A DNA stretch of 64,000 nt, taken from Fibrobacter succinogenes. Lineage in GTDB: Bacteria; Fibrobacterota; Fibrobacteria; Fibrobacterales; Fibrobacteraceae. Below are positions 44,016-52,253 of this stretch, piece after piece (within the stretch, counting starts at the first letter, position 1; each line of letters opens with the position of its first letter). Under the pieces are notes generated by a model. The model made no database searches, was not told where the DNA came from, and saw only the letters and a list, made by a program, of their open reading frames with translations. Where the stretch lies: positions 48,282 through 112,281 of the forward strand of contig CACZAD010000001.1 of NCBI GenBank assembly GCA_902779055.1, given 5' to 3'. The position numbers were made by a program, and so were the translations under genes.

Positions 44016-45099
44016 TCCTGTTTTAAGCGTTAAAGATGTTTCGGTGGCGTTCGGGTTTGACAAGAAAGGTAACCCGCGTGACGGCAAACAGCCCTTGCAA
44101 GTGACGGACCGCGTCTCGTTCGACATTTTCCCTGGTGAATTTTTTGCGCTGGTGGGCGAGTCCGGTTGCGGAAAGAGCGTGACTGCGATGAGCATCTTGC
44201 GCTTGTTGCCGTGGCCAAGTGCAAAGATTGTGAACGGTGAGATTTTCTTTGGTGCCCGCGATTTGGTGAAGCTCCCGCTTAAAGAACTCCAGAACGTTCG
44301 CGGTTCCGAAATTGCGTGCATCTTCCAGGAACCGATGCAGGCTTTGAACCCCGTCGTCACCATCAAAAAACAACTTCTCGAAGTTTTCAAGTTCAGTGCA
44401 ATCTCGAAAAGTGCGCAGTCCAAAAATGCGTCGTCCCAAAAGGAATGTCATTCCCGACTTGAAGAGCCTGCCCCGGATTTATTCCGGGGGGAATCTCCTT
44501 TAGACCTTATCCGCGAGCAGCTCCGCCTTGCCGGCTTTGCTGATCCCGACCGCGTTCTGAATTCTTACCCGCACGAACTTTCGGGCGGCATGCTCCAGCG
44601 CGTGTGCATCGTGATGGCGCTTTTGCCCAAGCCAAAATTGATCATCGCCGATGAACCGACGACCGCTTTGGATGTGACCGTGCAGGCGCAGGTTCTCGCA
44701 GTGCTCAAGGATATGGCCGAAAAGACTGGAACCGCCGTCCTCCTCATCACGCACAATATGGGCATCGTTTCGCAGTACGCCCACCGTGTAGCTGTGATGT
44801 ATGCGGGCCGCATTGTTGAAGAAGGTCCCGTCCGCGAAGTCATCAACCATCCGATGCACCCGTACACACAAGGTCTCCTTGCGGCTATTCCCGAAAGCCA
44901 TAGCGACCTGCGTACGCTTGTCTCGATTCCGGGATCTGTGCCGCATCCCAAGGACTTTGCCAAGGGCTGTCGCTTTGCGGACCGTTGTTGCAAATGTGTC
45001 CAGGCTTCTGCTGAAGAACGCGAAAAATGCCTCTCTGCAGAACTCCCGACAAAAATTGCCGAAGCGGACCATTTTGCCTATTGCTTTTGCGCCAAGTGA
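44008..45099 (+). CDS. Oligopeptide-type ABC ATPase with inserted palindrome
   Basis: The 363-residue ATPase resembles OppD/DppD. Walker A is GESGCGKS, the Q-loop FQEP, signature LSGGMLQR, Walker B LIIADEPTTALD and H-loop LLITHNMG. The C-terminal cysteine motif GCRFADRCCKCV is typical. About 35 extra residues between KKQLLEVFKF and PLDLIREQLRLAGFADPDR are encoded largely by a palindromic repeat (44446-44498) that leaves the frame intact. The start at 44008 (MSNPVLSVKDV) overlaps the permease stop by 8 bp. Confidence 0.9.
   Translation: MSNPVLSVKDVSVAFGFDKKGNPRDGKQPLQVTDRVSFDIFPGEFFALVGESGCGKSVTAMSILRLLPWPSAKIVNGEIFFGARDLVKLPLKELQNVRGSEIACIFQEPMQALNPVVTIKKQLLEVFKFSAISKSAQSKNASSQKECHSRLEEPAPDLFRGESPLDLIREQLRLAGFADPDRVLNSYPHELSGGMLQRVCIVMALLPKPKLIIADEPTTALDVTVQAQVLAVLKDMAEKTGTAVLLITHNMGIVSQYAHRVAVMYAGRIVEEGPVREVINHPMHPYTQGLLAAIPESHSDLRTLVSIPGSVPHPKDFAKGCRFADRCCKCVQASAEEREKCLSAELPTKIAEADHFAYCFCAK
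44446..44498 (+). repeat. Nested palindromic repeat inside the ABC ATPase gene
   Basis: The outer arms GTCATTCCC (44447-44455) and GGGAAT (44489-44494) enclose a second hairpin CCCCGGATTTATTCCGGGG (44471-44489). The same inner core lies in intergenic copies at 4910 and 22566. Here it is translated to APDLFRG within ECHSRLEEPAPDLFRGES. Confidence 0.9.
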
Positions 45100-45199
45100 T
45101 TGCACCCTGCATTCGATTTTTGCATAAGTTTTACATCGCATTCTCCCTTGTTTTTTAATATTATGGAAAGTTCGATAATATTACTGGGGAAAAAACGCT

Positions 45200-46135
45200 A
45201 TGTTTTGCAGGCAATGTCATAAGAATTTAAAGGACTTTGACGCTCTAATCGACAAAATGGAAAATTGCCCGTTCTGCGGTGCAAAATTGGTTCGCCCTCC
45301 GGTCAAGGTGCCGCAAAAAGATGTAAAGACCTTGTGCGATGCTCTTGTGCAAAAAGTCGGTGACGCTATTTTTGCTGACGATTCTACGTTAGAAAATGAA
45401 TTGCGCAGTTTGAACGACCCGGAATTTGCCGATGCCAGGGACAGGTTGTTCTTGCTGGTTTTGAAGCAGATTCCTTCAAGTATGTATGCGGTCAAGACGT
45501 TCTCGGACGGCGAACAGCAGGAGATTCTTGAAGCTTGCCAAAGACGCCTCTGCGTCGATTTGGGTTTGTCTTTTGAACCCTGCGCACAAATGCTCGACAT
45601 CTTGCAGGAATATATCTGGCAAAAGAGATTTTCGCTTTCCCCGAATCTTTTTGAATCGCAGTTCGTCGACCCTCGCGATGGTCAAGTCTACAAGACTGTA
45701 AGGATTGGCGATCAAGTGTGGATGAAGGAACCCTTGAAGTACAAGTGCGTGGGGTATACGGGGGATGGCTTGTACGAATGGAATGCCGTGAACAAGTATT
45801 GTGCCGTCAGGGGCTGGCGTGTTCCGGGCAAAAAGGATTTTGAAACTTTGGTCAAGACTGCCGCAAGCTTGGGCGTTGGTGATCCGTCAAGCGTGTTGAT
45901 GTCACGCAAGGGCTGGGAAAAGTGCAGCGTGACTCCGACCGACAATCTGGGCTTTGAGGCGACTCCGGTCAAGTGCAGCACCGGTATCAGCAACAATTTC
46001 TTTAGCCATTTCTGGACTGCCGAGGACAAGTTCTGCTTTGAAATCTTCCCTGGCCGAGTGTCATTCAGCACGCATTCGCAGTCTTACATCCGGTTGATCA
46101 AAGACGACACTGCAGAGAAAAAGACTGAAAAGTAA
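45200..46135 (+). CDS. Cytoplasmic zinc-ribbon plus FISUMP-like domain protein
   Basis: This 311-residue protein starts with a four-cysteine ribbon (C3, C6, C23, C26: MFCRQCHKNL and ENCPFCGAKL), so there is no signal peptide. A helical middle part (about 45-145) follows. The C-terminal part (about 150-300) is FISUMP-like: DPRDGQVYKTVRIGDQVWMKEPLKYKC, RGWRVPGKKDFETL and a FWTAEDK region, with HSQSYIRLIKD at the end. FISUMP domains are mostly extracytoplasmic, so a cytoplasmic version with a metal ribbon is unusual. The function is unknown. Confidence 0.7.
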   Translation: MFCRQCHKNLKDFDALIDKMENCPFCGAKLVRPPVKVPQKDVKTLCDALVQKVGDAIFADDSTLENELRSLNDPEFADARDRLFLLVLKQIPSSMYAVKTFSDGEQQEILEACQRRLCVDLGLSFEPCAQMLDILQEYIWQKRFSLSPNLFESQFVDPRDGQVYKTVRIGDQVWMKEPLKYKCVGYTGDGLYEWNAVNKYCAVRGWRVPGKKDFETLVKTAASLGVGDPSSVLMSRKGWEKCSVTPTDNLGFEATPVKCSTGISNNFFSHFWTAEDKFCFEIFPGRVSFSTHSQSYIRLIKDDTAEKKTEK

Positions 46136-46163
46136 AAAAAGGCAGCTCAAAACGAGCTGCCTT
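46135..46163 (-). terminator. Terminator of the hybrid kinase gene
   Basis: AAGGCAGCTC, AAAAC, GAGCTGCCTT is followed on the minus strand by TTTTTTT. It lies 23 bp past the kinase stop and may also stop the plus-strand gene. Confidence 0.8.
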
Positions 46164-46185
46164 CCTTGTATAATCTGGATTGCTA

Positions 46186-49100
46186 TTAAAGCATTCCTTC
46201 CAACGTTTCGAACAGGATGTCTGGCTTTACAGGCTTGCTCAAGTGGGCGTTGAGACCCGCCTGCAAGCTGCGCTGCACGTCTTCGTCGAAAGCGTTTGCC
46301 GTGAGGGCGATAATAGGAATCTTCTTCGCGTCGGGGCGGTCGAGCTTGCGGATGGCCGCTGTGGCTTCCAAACCGTCCATTTCGGGCATACGCATATCCA
46401 TGAGGATGGCGTCGTAGTATCCGACCGGAGATTTCTCGAACATTTCGACGGCAATTCGTCCGTTTTCGGCGTGTTCCGTTGTCACCTGGCGCATCTTCAG
46501 GATTTCGATCATGATCTGGGCGTTCACTTCCATGTCTTCGGCGAGGAGGATGCAACGGCCGCTCAGTTCCGCCTTCTTCTTCTGCGGAGCGAGATGCAAG
46601 CGTTTCTTCTTGAGAATGTCCTTGAGTTCGTCGAGGAGGTGGTCCGTCAAGATCGGCTTTGCGATAAAGCTATCGACACCAGCTGCAAGAGCTTCGTCGA
46701 GCACGTCGTCCCAGTTGTAGGCCGTGAGCACGATGATGGCGGTATCGTCGCTTGTGACCGCGCGGATCTGGCGAGCCGTTTCCACACCGTCCATTTCGTT
46801 CATCTTCCAGTCCAGCACAACGAGGCTGTACGGGTTGCAACGGGCGTGGCGGAGCTTCACCATTTCCACGGCTTCGCGGCCCGACGGGGCCGTTTCTACG
46901 GCAATGCCGGACTTTTCAAGAACGACCTTGGCGTGTTGCAAGGCGACATCGTCGTCGTCAACCACGAGAACGCTCATTTCGTTCGGGCGGATTTCGATTT
47001 CGCTGCTTTCGACAACGTCAGAACGAGAAGAGTTCAAGAGCGTGAGCGTGATGGTAAACGTCGTACCCTTGCCCTTTTCACTTTCGACTTCGATCTTGCC
47101 GTTCATCATGTCGACAATACCCTTGGTAATGGCAAGGCCAAGACCGCTGCTGCCGTACTTGTTCGTGTTGCCGGAATTTTCCTGGCTGAACGGTTCAAAG
47201 AGCTTGGGCAAGTATTCCTTGCTCATGCCGATACCCGTATCGCTGATCTTGAAGGTAAGCGTCGAGTTCTTATCGAAGCTTGCACTCTTTTCGACACTGA
47301 AGGTGATGTTTCCACCCTTCGGCGTGAACTTGACTGCGTTTCCGAGGATGTTGATGAGGATCTGACGGATCTTGATGCCATCGCCAATGTAGTAGCTGTC
47401 GAGCTTCTTTCCGACCTTGCAGGCGTAATTGAGACCCTTTTCTTCGCACTGGCCGTTGAAAATCGTATTCACCTGTTCCATGAGCTTGGTGAATGAGAAT
47501 TCTTCGTTGCGGATCGTCAAGCGACCGCTTTCGATACGGCTCATGTCCAAGATTTCGTTGATGAGGCTCAGCAAATGTTCTGCAGAAGAACCGATCTTTT
47601 CGAGGTAGTCGCGCATCTTGGGAGAGATGTTCTCTTCGTGGAGCGCAAGGCTATCAAGACCGATGATGGCGTTCATCGGGGTACGGATTTCATGGCTCAT
47701 GTTCGAGAGGAACACGGTCTTAGCCTTGTTCGCTTCTTCGGCCACCTTGAGGGCGTCAATGAGCGTCTGGTTCTTGGCGAGGGAGTCTCGCATTTCTTCG
47801 TCAATGTCGGAGAAGCCGACACCGATGATGCGGAGCGTTTCGCTGTTCTCGTCGTCTCTCACGCCTGCCATACGGAGCATTTCGTAGCTTTCCTTGCCAT
47901 CGCGGATGACCATGTAGCGAAGGGCGATGAGGGCATTCTTCTGGAGTCTCTTGACAATGTGTTCCGGGTCGATGAATTCGAGGAACTTCTTTTGGTATTC
48001 CGGAGCGACATACTTTTCGGCATAGCTCTTGAAGGCTTCGCTGAACTTGAATTTGTCACCCATCTTGAACGGCGTCGGGACGGTTTCGTTCTTGCGGTAG
48101 CAAATAGAAATGTCTTCTTCAAGGTCAACGTAGAAAACGCTCTGGTAGTCCGAAGCCATAGCCGTAATCATATAGCTCTGTTCGTTTCTCTTGCGTTCCT
48201 GGTCGATGAGCTTCTGCTGGAGCTGGAGTTCATCTTCAAGCTTTTTCTGCTTCACGCGGTTTTCGGCATCGGTCACTTCCTTTTCGAGGCGGAGGGCTGC
48301 CGTACGGCGCGTCTGGATAATGACGAATATGAATAAAAGAAGAAGCGTGAGCAAGATGATGAGCGTCATGAGGAGGCTTCTTTCAACGATGCCTTCGGAG
48401 ATGGAGGCGAACTGTGCCGAGAAATCACTTTCACGAACAAGGTAAGCAAGCATCCATTCGGTAGAGTGAACCGGAATATAAATGACGGTTTCACGAATGC
48501 CGTTGAGAATGAAAGTCGTTTCGCCGTGAACGTGTGCGGCAAAGTCTTCTTTCAGCTTTTCAATAGAAAAGCCCTCGTTGAAGGTGGCGTCCTTCATAGC
48601 CGTGAAGAAGTTCTCTTCGTTGTCGAGACCGCCAAGGACCATGCCCTTGAGGGAGAGACCTTCCTTAGTATAAATATTGCAGAACGAGGCTCCGTTGCTG
48701 TCGGATTGTAGCGAAACACCTTCCAAAAGACGGCTGATGTTGATTTCCATGAGGCAAACTACGAGATCTCGTCCGTTAAATGTAAGATGTTTGACAGGAA
48801 TGGCCACAAAAATTGTTCTTTTGTCGCCTTCGCCCTTCTTAAGTGAAACTTTTGGTTCCGATAATTTCTTGTAATCGAAATCGTAGAGATCGATATCGTT
48901 TTGTGTGCCTCGAGAAGTGTAAATAACACCGTTCGTATCGACAAAAGCGAAGCGTTCGAGTCCGTACAAGTGCTTCATTCGCTCCTGGTACGACTGGAAT
49001 TTTGCTTCGCTAGAGAGATCCTCTTTTGTCATGAGCTTTACGGCTATATCTAGGTTGCTGATGTAGTCAGACAGCTTAGATGCTACGACTTGCTCGCGTC

Positions 49101-49245
49101 TGTTGGCAATTTCTTCCATGAAGAGATTGCTGATGTTCTTGACGGCGCTGTACCCCATATAGAGAACGCCGAAGATGAGAAGTAAGGCTATAACAACGTT
49201 TGCGGACGGTGACAAGCCATTTCTTTTGTTTTTTTCATTTTTCAT
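46186..49245 (-). CDS. Hybrid sensor histidine kinase with two receiver domains
   Basis: The 1019-residue protein has an N-terminal membrane helix (about 14-34), a periplasmic Cache-like sensor (about 35-285) and a second helix (about 290-312). A PAS-like region and a HisKA domain with phospho-His518 (SNMSHEIRTPMNA) follow, then a HATPase with N, G1 and G2 boxes (about 570-750). Two receiver domains have acceptor Asp812 (VVLDWKMNEMDG) and Asp950 (ILMDMRMPEMDG). The start at 49245 has GAGGT ahead. The gene is divergent from a REC-GGDEF*-EAL gene and an Hpt gene, its likely partners. Confidence 0.9.
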   Translation of the reverse strand: MKNEKNKRNGLSPSANVVIALLLIFGVLYMGYSAVKNISNLFMEEIANRREQVVASKLSDYISNLDIAVKLMTKEDLSSEAKFQSYQERMKHLYGLERFAFVDTNGVIYTSRGTQNDIDLYDFDYKKLSEPKVSLKKGEGDKRTIFVAIPVKHLTFNGRDLVVCLMEINISRLLEGVSLQSDSNGASFCNIYTKEGLSLKGMVLGGLDNEENFFTAMKDATFNEGFSIEKLKEDFAAHVHGETTFILNGIRETVIYIPVHSTEWMLAYLVRESDFSAQFASISEGIVERSLLMTLIILLTLLLLFIFVIIQTRRTAALRLEKEVTDAENRVKQKKLEDELQLQQKLIDQERKRNEQSYMITAMASDYQSVFYVDLEEDISICYRKNETVPTPFKMGDKFKFSEAFKSYAEKYVAPEYQKKFLEFIDPEHIVKRLQKNALIALRYMVIRDGKESYEMLRMAGVRDDENSETLRIIGVGFSDIDEEMRDSLAKNQTLIDALKVAEEANKAKTVFLSNMSHEIRTPMNAIIGLDSLALHEENISPKMRDYLEKIGSSAEHLLSLINEILDMSRIESGRLTIRNEEFSFTKLMEQVNTIFNGQCEEKGLNYACKVGKKLDSYYIGDGIKIRQILINILGNAVKFTPKGGNITFSVEKSASFDKNSTLTFKISDTGIGMSKEYLPKLFEPFSQENSGNTNKYGSSGLGLAITKGIVDMMNGKIEVESEKGKGTTFTITLTLLNSSRSDVVESSEIEIRPNEMSVLVVDDDDVALQHAKVVLEKSGIAVETAPSGREAVEMVKLRHARCNPYSLVVLDWKMNEMDGVETARQIRAVTSDDTAIIVLTAYNWDDVLDEALAAGVDSFIAKPILTDHLLDELKDILKKKRLHLAPQKKKAELSGRCILLAEDMEVNAQIMIEILKMRQVTTEHAENGRIAVEMFEKSPVGYYDAILMDMRMPEMDGLEATAAIRKLDRPDAKKIPIIALTANAFDEDVQRSLQAGLNAHLSKPVKPDILFETLEGML

Positions 49246-49443
49246 TGTGAACCTCACATCAGGGGACCCTTTTATCCCTTGTTTTCCCTCTGATTAATAC
49301 TAACATAATTTTTTTTTGAGATTTTGTGTAGTGTGAATATCTTGGGCGTATAAATACTATATATTTGTGATATAAAAAAAAGATGAATTTTTTTGAGTGC
49401 TTTTTATATTTAGTTGCACATCAATGGATTGGAGTGTGGTTAT
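49246..49443. other. Divergent control region of the phosphorelay genes
   Basis: About 198 bp between the kinase start and the EAL gene start hold no gene. The stretch is AT-rich (long T and A runs at 49308-49318 and 49371-49383). TATATT-like -10 elements occur near 49360-49366. No clear repeat operator is seen. Confidence 0.35.
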
Positions 49444-51144
49444 ATGGAATTAGTAAGACAAGACGAAGAAATCAAACGCCATGTACTTGTTGTAGATGAC
49501 GAAATGGTTAATCGCGAAATCTTGGGCAACTTCCTCTCAACAATTTATAATGTTGAGTATGCAAGCAATGCCAAAATTGCATTGGATATGTTGACGGATC
49601 CCGATGTGGATTATTCTCTTGTCCTGCTTGATTTGATGATGCCTGTCATGGGCGGAATCGAATTCCTCGAACATCGAGTCAATAGCGAAAAACTCAAGAC
49701 AATTCCTGTCATCGTGATGACTTCGGAAAAAGATCTTGAAATTAAAAGCTTAAAGCTAGGCGCTGCTGACTTTATTGCTAAACCATTTAATGTTCCGGAA
49801 GTTGTCCTTGCCCGATGCGAAAGGATTGTCGAACTTTTTGAGAACAAAAGAATTATTAGCCACACTGAAAAGGATACGGTATCAGGGCTTTTTGTAAAAG
49901 ACTACTTTTTTGAATATATCCGCCGCATAGAACTTCTGGGTAAGCAAATCCCGCGCGACGCTCTGGTATTCGATATCGAACAATTCCATTTGGTGAACGA
50001 ATTTTGTGGAAGAACCTTTGGCAATATGGTGCTTGCCAAGATTGGCGAAGTCCTGCAAGAAAGGCTTTCTTCGATGAATGCGATTGCGTGCCGCGCCAAT
50101 GCCGATACGTTCTACGTGTTTGCCGCACATCAGGATGATTATTGTGAATTATGTTGTGCGTTGCAGAAGGTCATTTCCCATTTCTTCAATATCAGTAATA
50201 TCCGCATTAGGTATGGTCTTTGGGAAAATGTCAGCCGTGACTTTGAAATCGAAGCCTGGTTTGACCGTGCCAAGATTGCCTGTAATTCGAACCGTGGTGA
50301 TTTTTCGAGATGCTTCTCTCACTACAATAACGAATTGCATGCAAAGTATGTGTTCGAAGAAATGCTCATTCACGATCTGGATGATGCCATCGCCAACAAG
50401 GATTTAAAAGTCTATTATCAGCCGAAGTATAATATTGTAGGCGAAAAACCGCGCCTTGCAAGTGCTGAAGCTTTGGTCCGTTGGATCCATCCGAAACTCG
50501 GATATGTCAATCCTGGTGAATTTATTCCTTTGTTTGAATCTAACGGTCTTATCCGTAAGGTCGATAATTATGTGTGGAAAGAAGTGGCCGCACAGATTCG
50601 AAAATGGAAGGATATGTATGGAAAGACGATTCCTGTTTCCGTGAACGTGTCGAGAATCAATATTCTTGATCCGGAACTTGAATCGAAGCTGGAACAGATC
50701 CGCACCAAGTATGAACTTTCTCCCGACGAGTTCATGCTCGAAGTGACCGAGAGTGCCTATTCCGAAAATATGAAGAGGCTTGTCGAGGTCGTCGAAAACC
50801 TGCGCAAGAAAGGCTTCCGCATCGAAATTGACGATTTTGGCGCTGGCTATTCTTCGTTGAACATGATTACCACGATTCCGGTGGATGTCTTGAAAATAGA
50901 TATGTCCTTTATCCGTGATATGGAAAAGGACGAAAGAAACTTGAAGCTCGTGAAGATCATTATTGACATCGCGAAGTTCCTCAAGATTCCGTCTGTTGCC
51001 GAAGGTGTCGAAACGGAGTCCCAACTCGATACGTTAAAGAATATGGGATGCGAAATCATACAAGGATTTTATTTCTCTAAACCTGTGCCACCAAAGGATT
51101 TTGCTTCGTTTATCGAAGAAGAAATCGAAACAAGGAAGAATTAA
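49444..51144 (+). CDS. REC-GGDEF(degenerate)-EAL c-di-GMP phosphodiesterase
   Basis: The 566-residue protein has a receiver domain with acceptor Asp63 (LVLLDLMMPVMGG), a GGDEF-like domain whose signature is changed to ANADTF (about 215-220) and so cannot make c-di-GMP, and an intact EAL domain. The EAL metal and catalytic motifs are SAEALVRW, SVNVSRIN, EVTESAYS, DDFGAGYSS, LKIDMSF and AEGVETESQL. Phosphorylation of the receiver should switch breakdown of c-di-GMP. The start at 49444 follows GGAGTG. It is co-oriented with the Hpt gene 2 bp downstream. Confidence 0.93.
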   Translation: MELVRQDEEIKRHVLVVDDEMVNREILGNFLSTIYNVEYASNAKIALDMLTDPDVDYSLVLLDLMMPVMGGIEFLEHRVNSEKLKTIPVIVMTSEKDLEIKSLKLGAADFIAKPFNVPEVVLARCERIVELFENKRIISHTEKDTVSGLFVKDYFFEYIRRIELLGKQIPRDALVFDIEQFHLVNEFCGRTFGNMVLAKIGEVLQERLSSMNAIACRANADTFYVFAAHQDDYCELCCALQKVISHFFNISNIRIRYGLWENVSRDFEIEAWFDRAKIACNSNRGDFSRCFSHYNNELHAKYVFEEMLIHDLDDAIANKDLKVYYQPKYNIVGEKPRLASAEALVRWIHPKLGYVNPGEFIPLFESNGLIRKVDNYVWKEVAAQIRKWKDMYGKTIPVSVNVSRINILDPELESKLEQIRTKYELSPDEFMLEVTESAYSENMKRLVEVVENLRKKGFRIEIDDFGAGYSSLNMITTIPVDVLKIDMSFIRDMEKDERNLKLVKIIIDIAKFLKIPSVAEGVETESQLDTLKNMGCEIIQGFYFSKPVPPKDFASFIEEEIETRKN

Positions 51145-51146
51145 TC

Positions 51147-51491
51147 GTGATTACAGTTGAAAAATTAAAGGCTTTTGGAGCCGATACTGCAGATGGTCTT
51201 GAACGTTGCTTTGGGAACGAAGCTTTGTATTTGAGATTGGTTGCCACAATTCCTGAAGATTCGTCGTTCGACAGGTTGAATCAGAAATTGGAGGCCAAGG
51301 ATCTGGATGGCGCGTTCGAAGCTGCTCACGCCTTGAAAGGTGTGCTTGGCAACCTTTCGCTCACGCCGCTTTACGAATTGGCTGTCGACATCACGGAACA
51401 TTTGCGTTCCCGCGACAACATCGACTATAGCAAGATGCTTGCCGATTTCTTCAGTAAAAAGGAAGAACTCGGCAAACTCTGTGCCGAATAA
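51147..51491 (+). CDS. Hpt phosphotransfer protein
   Basis: The 114-residue helical protein has the phosphotransfer motif AAHALKGVLGNLSL with His61. It starts with GTG at 51147, 2 bp after the EAL gene stop. It should carry phosphate from the hybrid kinase receivers to the REC-EAL protein or another regulator. Confidence 0.9.
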   Translation: MITVEKLKAFGADTADGLERCFGNEALYLRLVATIPEDSSFDRLNQKLEAKDLDGAFEAAHALKGVLGNLSLTPLYELAVDITEHLRSRDNIDYSKMLADFFSKKEELGKLCAE

Positions 51492-51555
51492 AGCAAATGC
51501 GCGGGCGATGACCCGCGCTTTTTGACTTTTTAGGGGATGGAAACATCTCCTTTTT

Positions 51556-52245
51556 TTATTTGAATTCCTCGCACCACTTAGGCACAATTTCTGTGGCCTT
51601 GCCTTGGATGACAACGTCCGTGTACGGGTCGCCATAAGGGGCTTCGAGGTTGAGGCACGTGACCTTTGCTCCGTAAGTGTGGGCAAAGCTCTTGAAGCCT
51701 GCTGCCGGATAGACAACGCTGCTTGTACCGATATAGACGAACTCGTCGCAGTTCTGAAGCGCATCCTGAATTTCGTCCATATACAAGGGCGTCTCGCCGA
51801 AGAATACGATGTCCGGGCGCACGGGGCTTCCGCAAATGGGGCACTTGGTCTCCATCGTTTCTTCTCCCGTAAATTCGAATTCGTGTTCGCGCTTGATGCA
51901 ACGGAGCTTCATCAGGTCGCCGTGCATGTGCAGCACGCGCTTGCTGCCTCCACGTTCGTGGAGGTCGTCGACGTTCTGCGTCACGAGCAGGAATTTGTCG
52001 CCGAGGCGCTCTTCGAGCTTGGCAAGCGCGATGTGCGCCGCGTTCGGTGCGTGGTCGGGGAGGCCTTTCCGCAAGAAGTTGTAGAAGTCCTTGACGCGTT
52101 TTGGGTCACGGCGGAGGGCTTCCGGCGTGCAGACGTCTTCGATGTTCTCGTGTTCCCACATTCCGTCGTTTCCGCGGAACGTGCGAAGTCCGGATTCGGC
52201 GCTGATGCCGGCGCCTGTCAGGACGACTAATCTATAACGTTTCAT
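51556..52245 (-). CDS. cobB: Sir2-type NAD-dependent protein deacylase
   Basis: The 229-residue sirtuin has the NAD pocket GAGISAESGLRTFRGNDGMWE, the catalytic His in VLHMHGDL, the QNVDDLH motif and the segment RPDIVFFGE. Of the usual four zinc cysteines only a CPIC pair is clearly present (KCPICGS); the first pair is replaced by the LRCIKREHEF region. The start at 52245 follows TAGGAGGT and lies 8 bp after the M20 peptidase stop, so both are in one unit. Confidence 0.92.
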   Translation of the reverse strand: MKRYRLVVLTGAGISAESGLRTFRGNDGMWEHENIEDVCTPEALRRDPKRVKDFYNFLRKGLPDHAPNAAHIALAKLEERLGDKFLLVTQNVDDLHERGGSKRVLHMHGDLMKLRCIKREHEFEFTGEETMETKCPICGSPVRPDIVFFGETPLYMDEIQDALQNCDEFVYIGTSSVVYPAAGFKSFAHTYGAKVTCLNLEAPYGDPYTDVVIQGKATEIVPKWCEEFK

Positions 52246-52253
52246 AAAACCTC

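Noticed and set aside
44396..44500. ABC ATPase suspected to be disrupted by the repeat
   Set aside because: The insertion keeps the frame and all ATPase motifs on both sides are present, so the gene is kept as a CDS.
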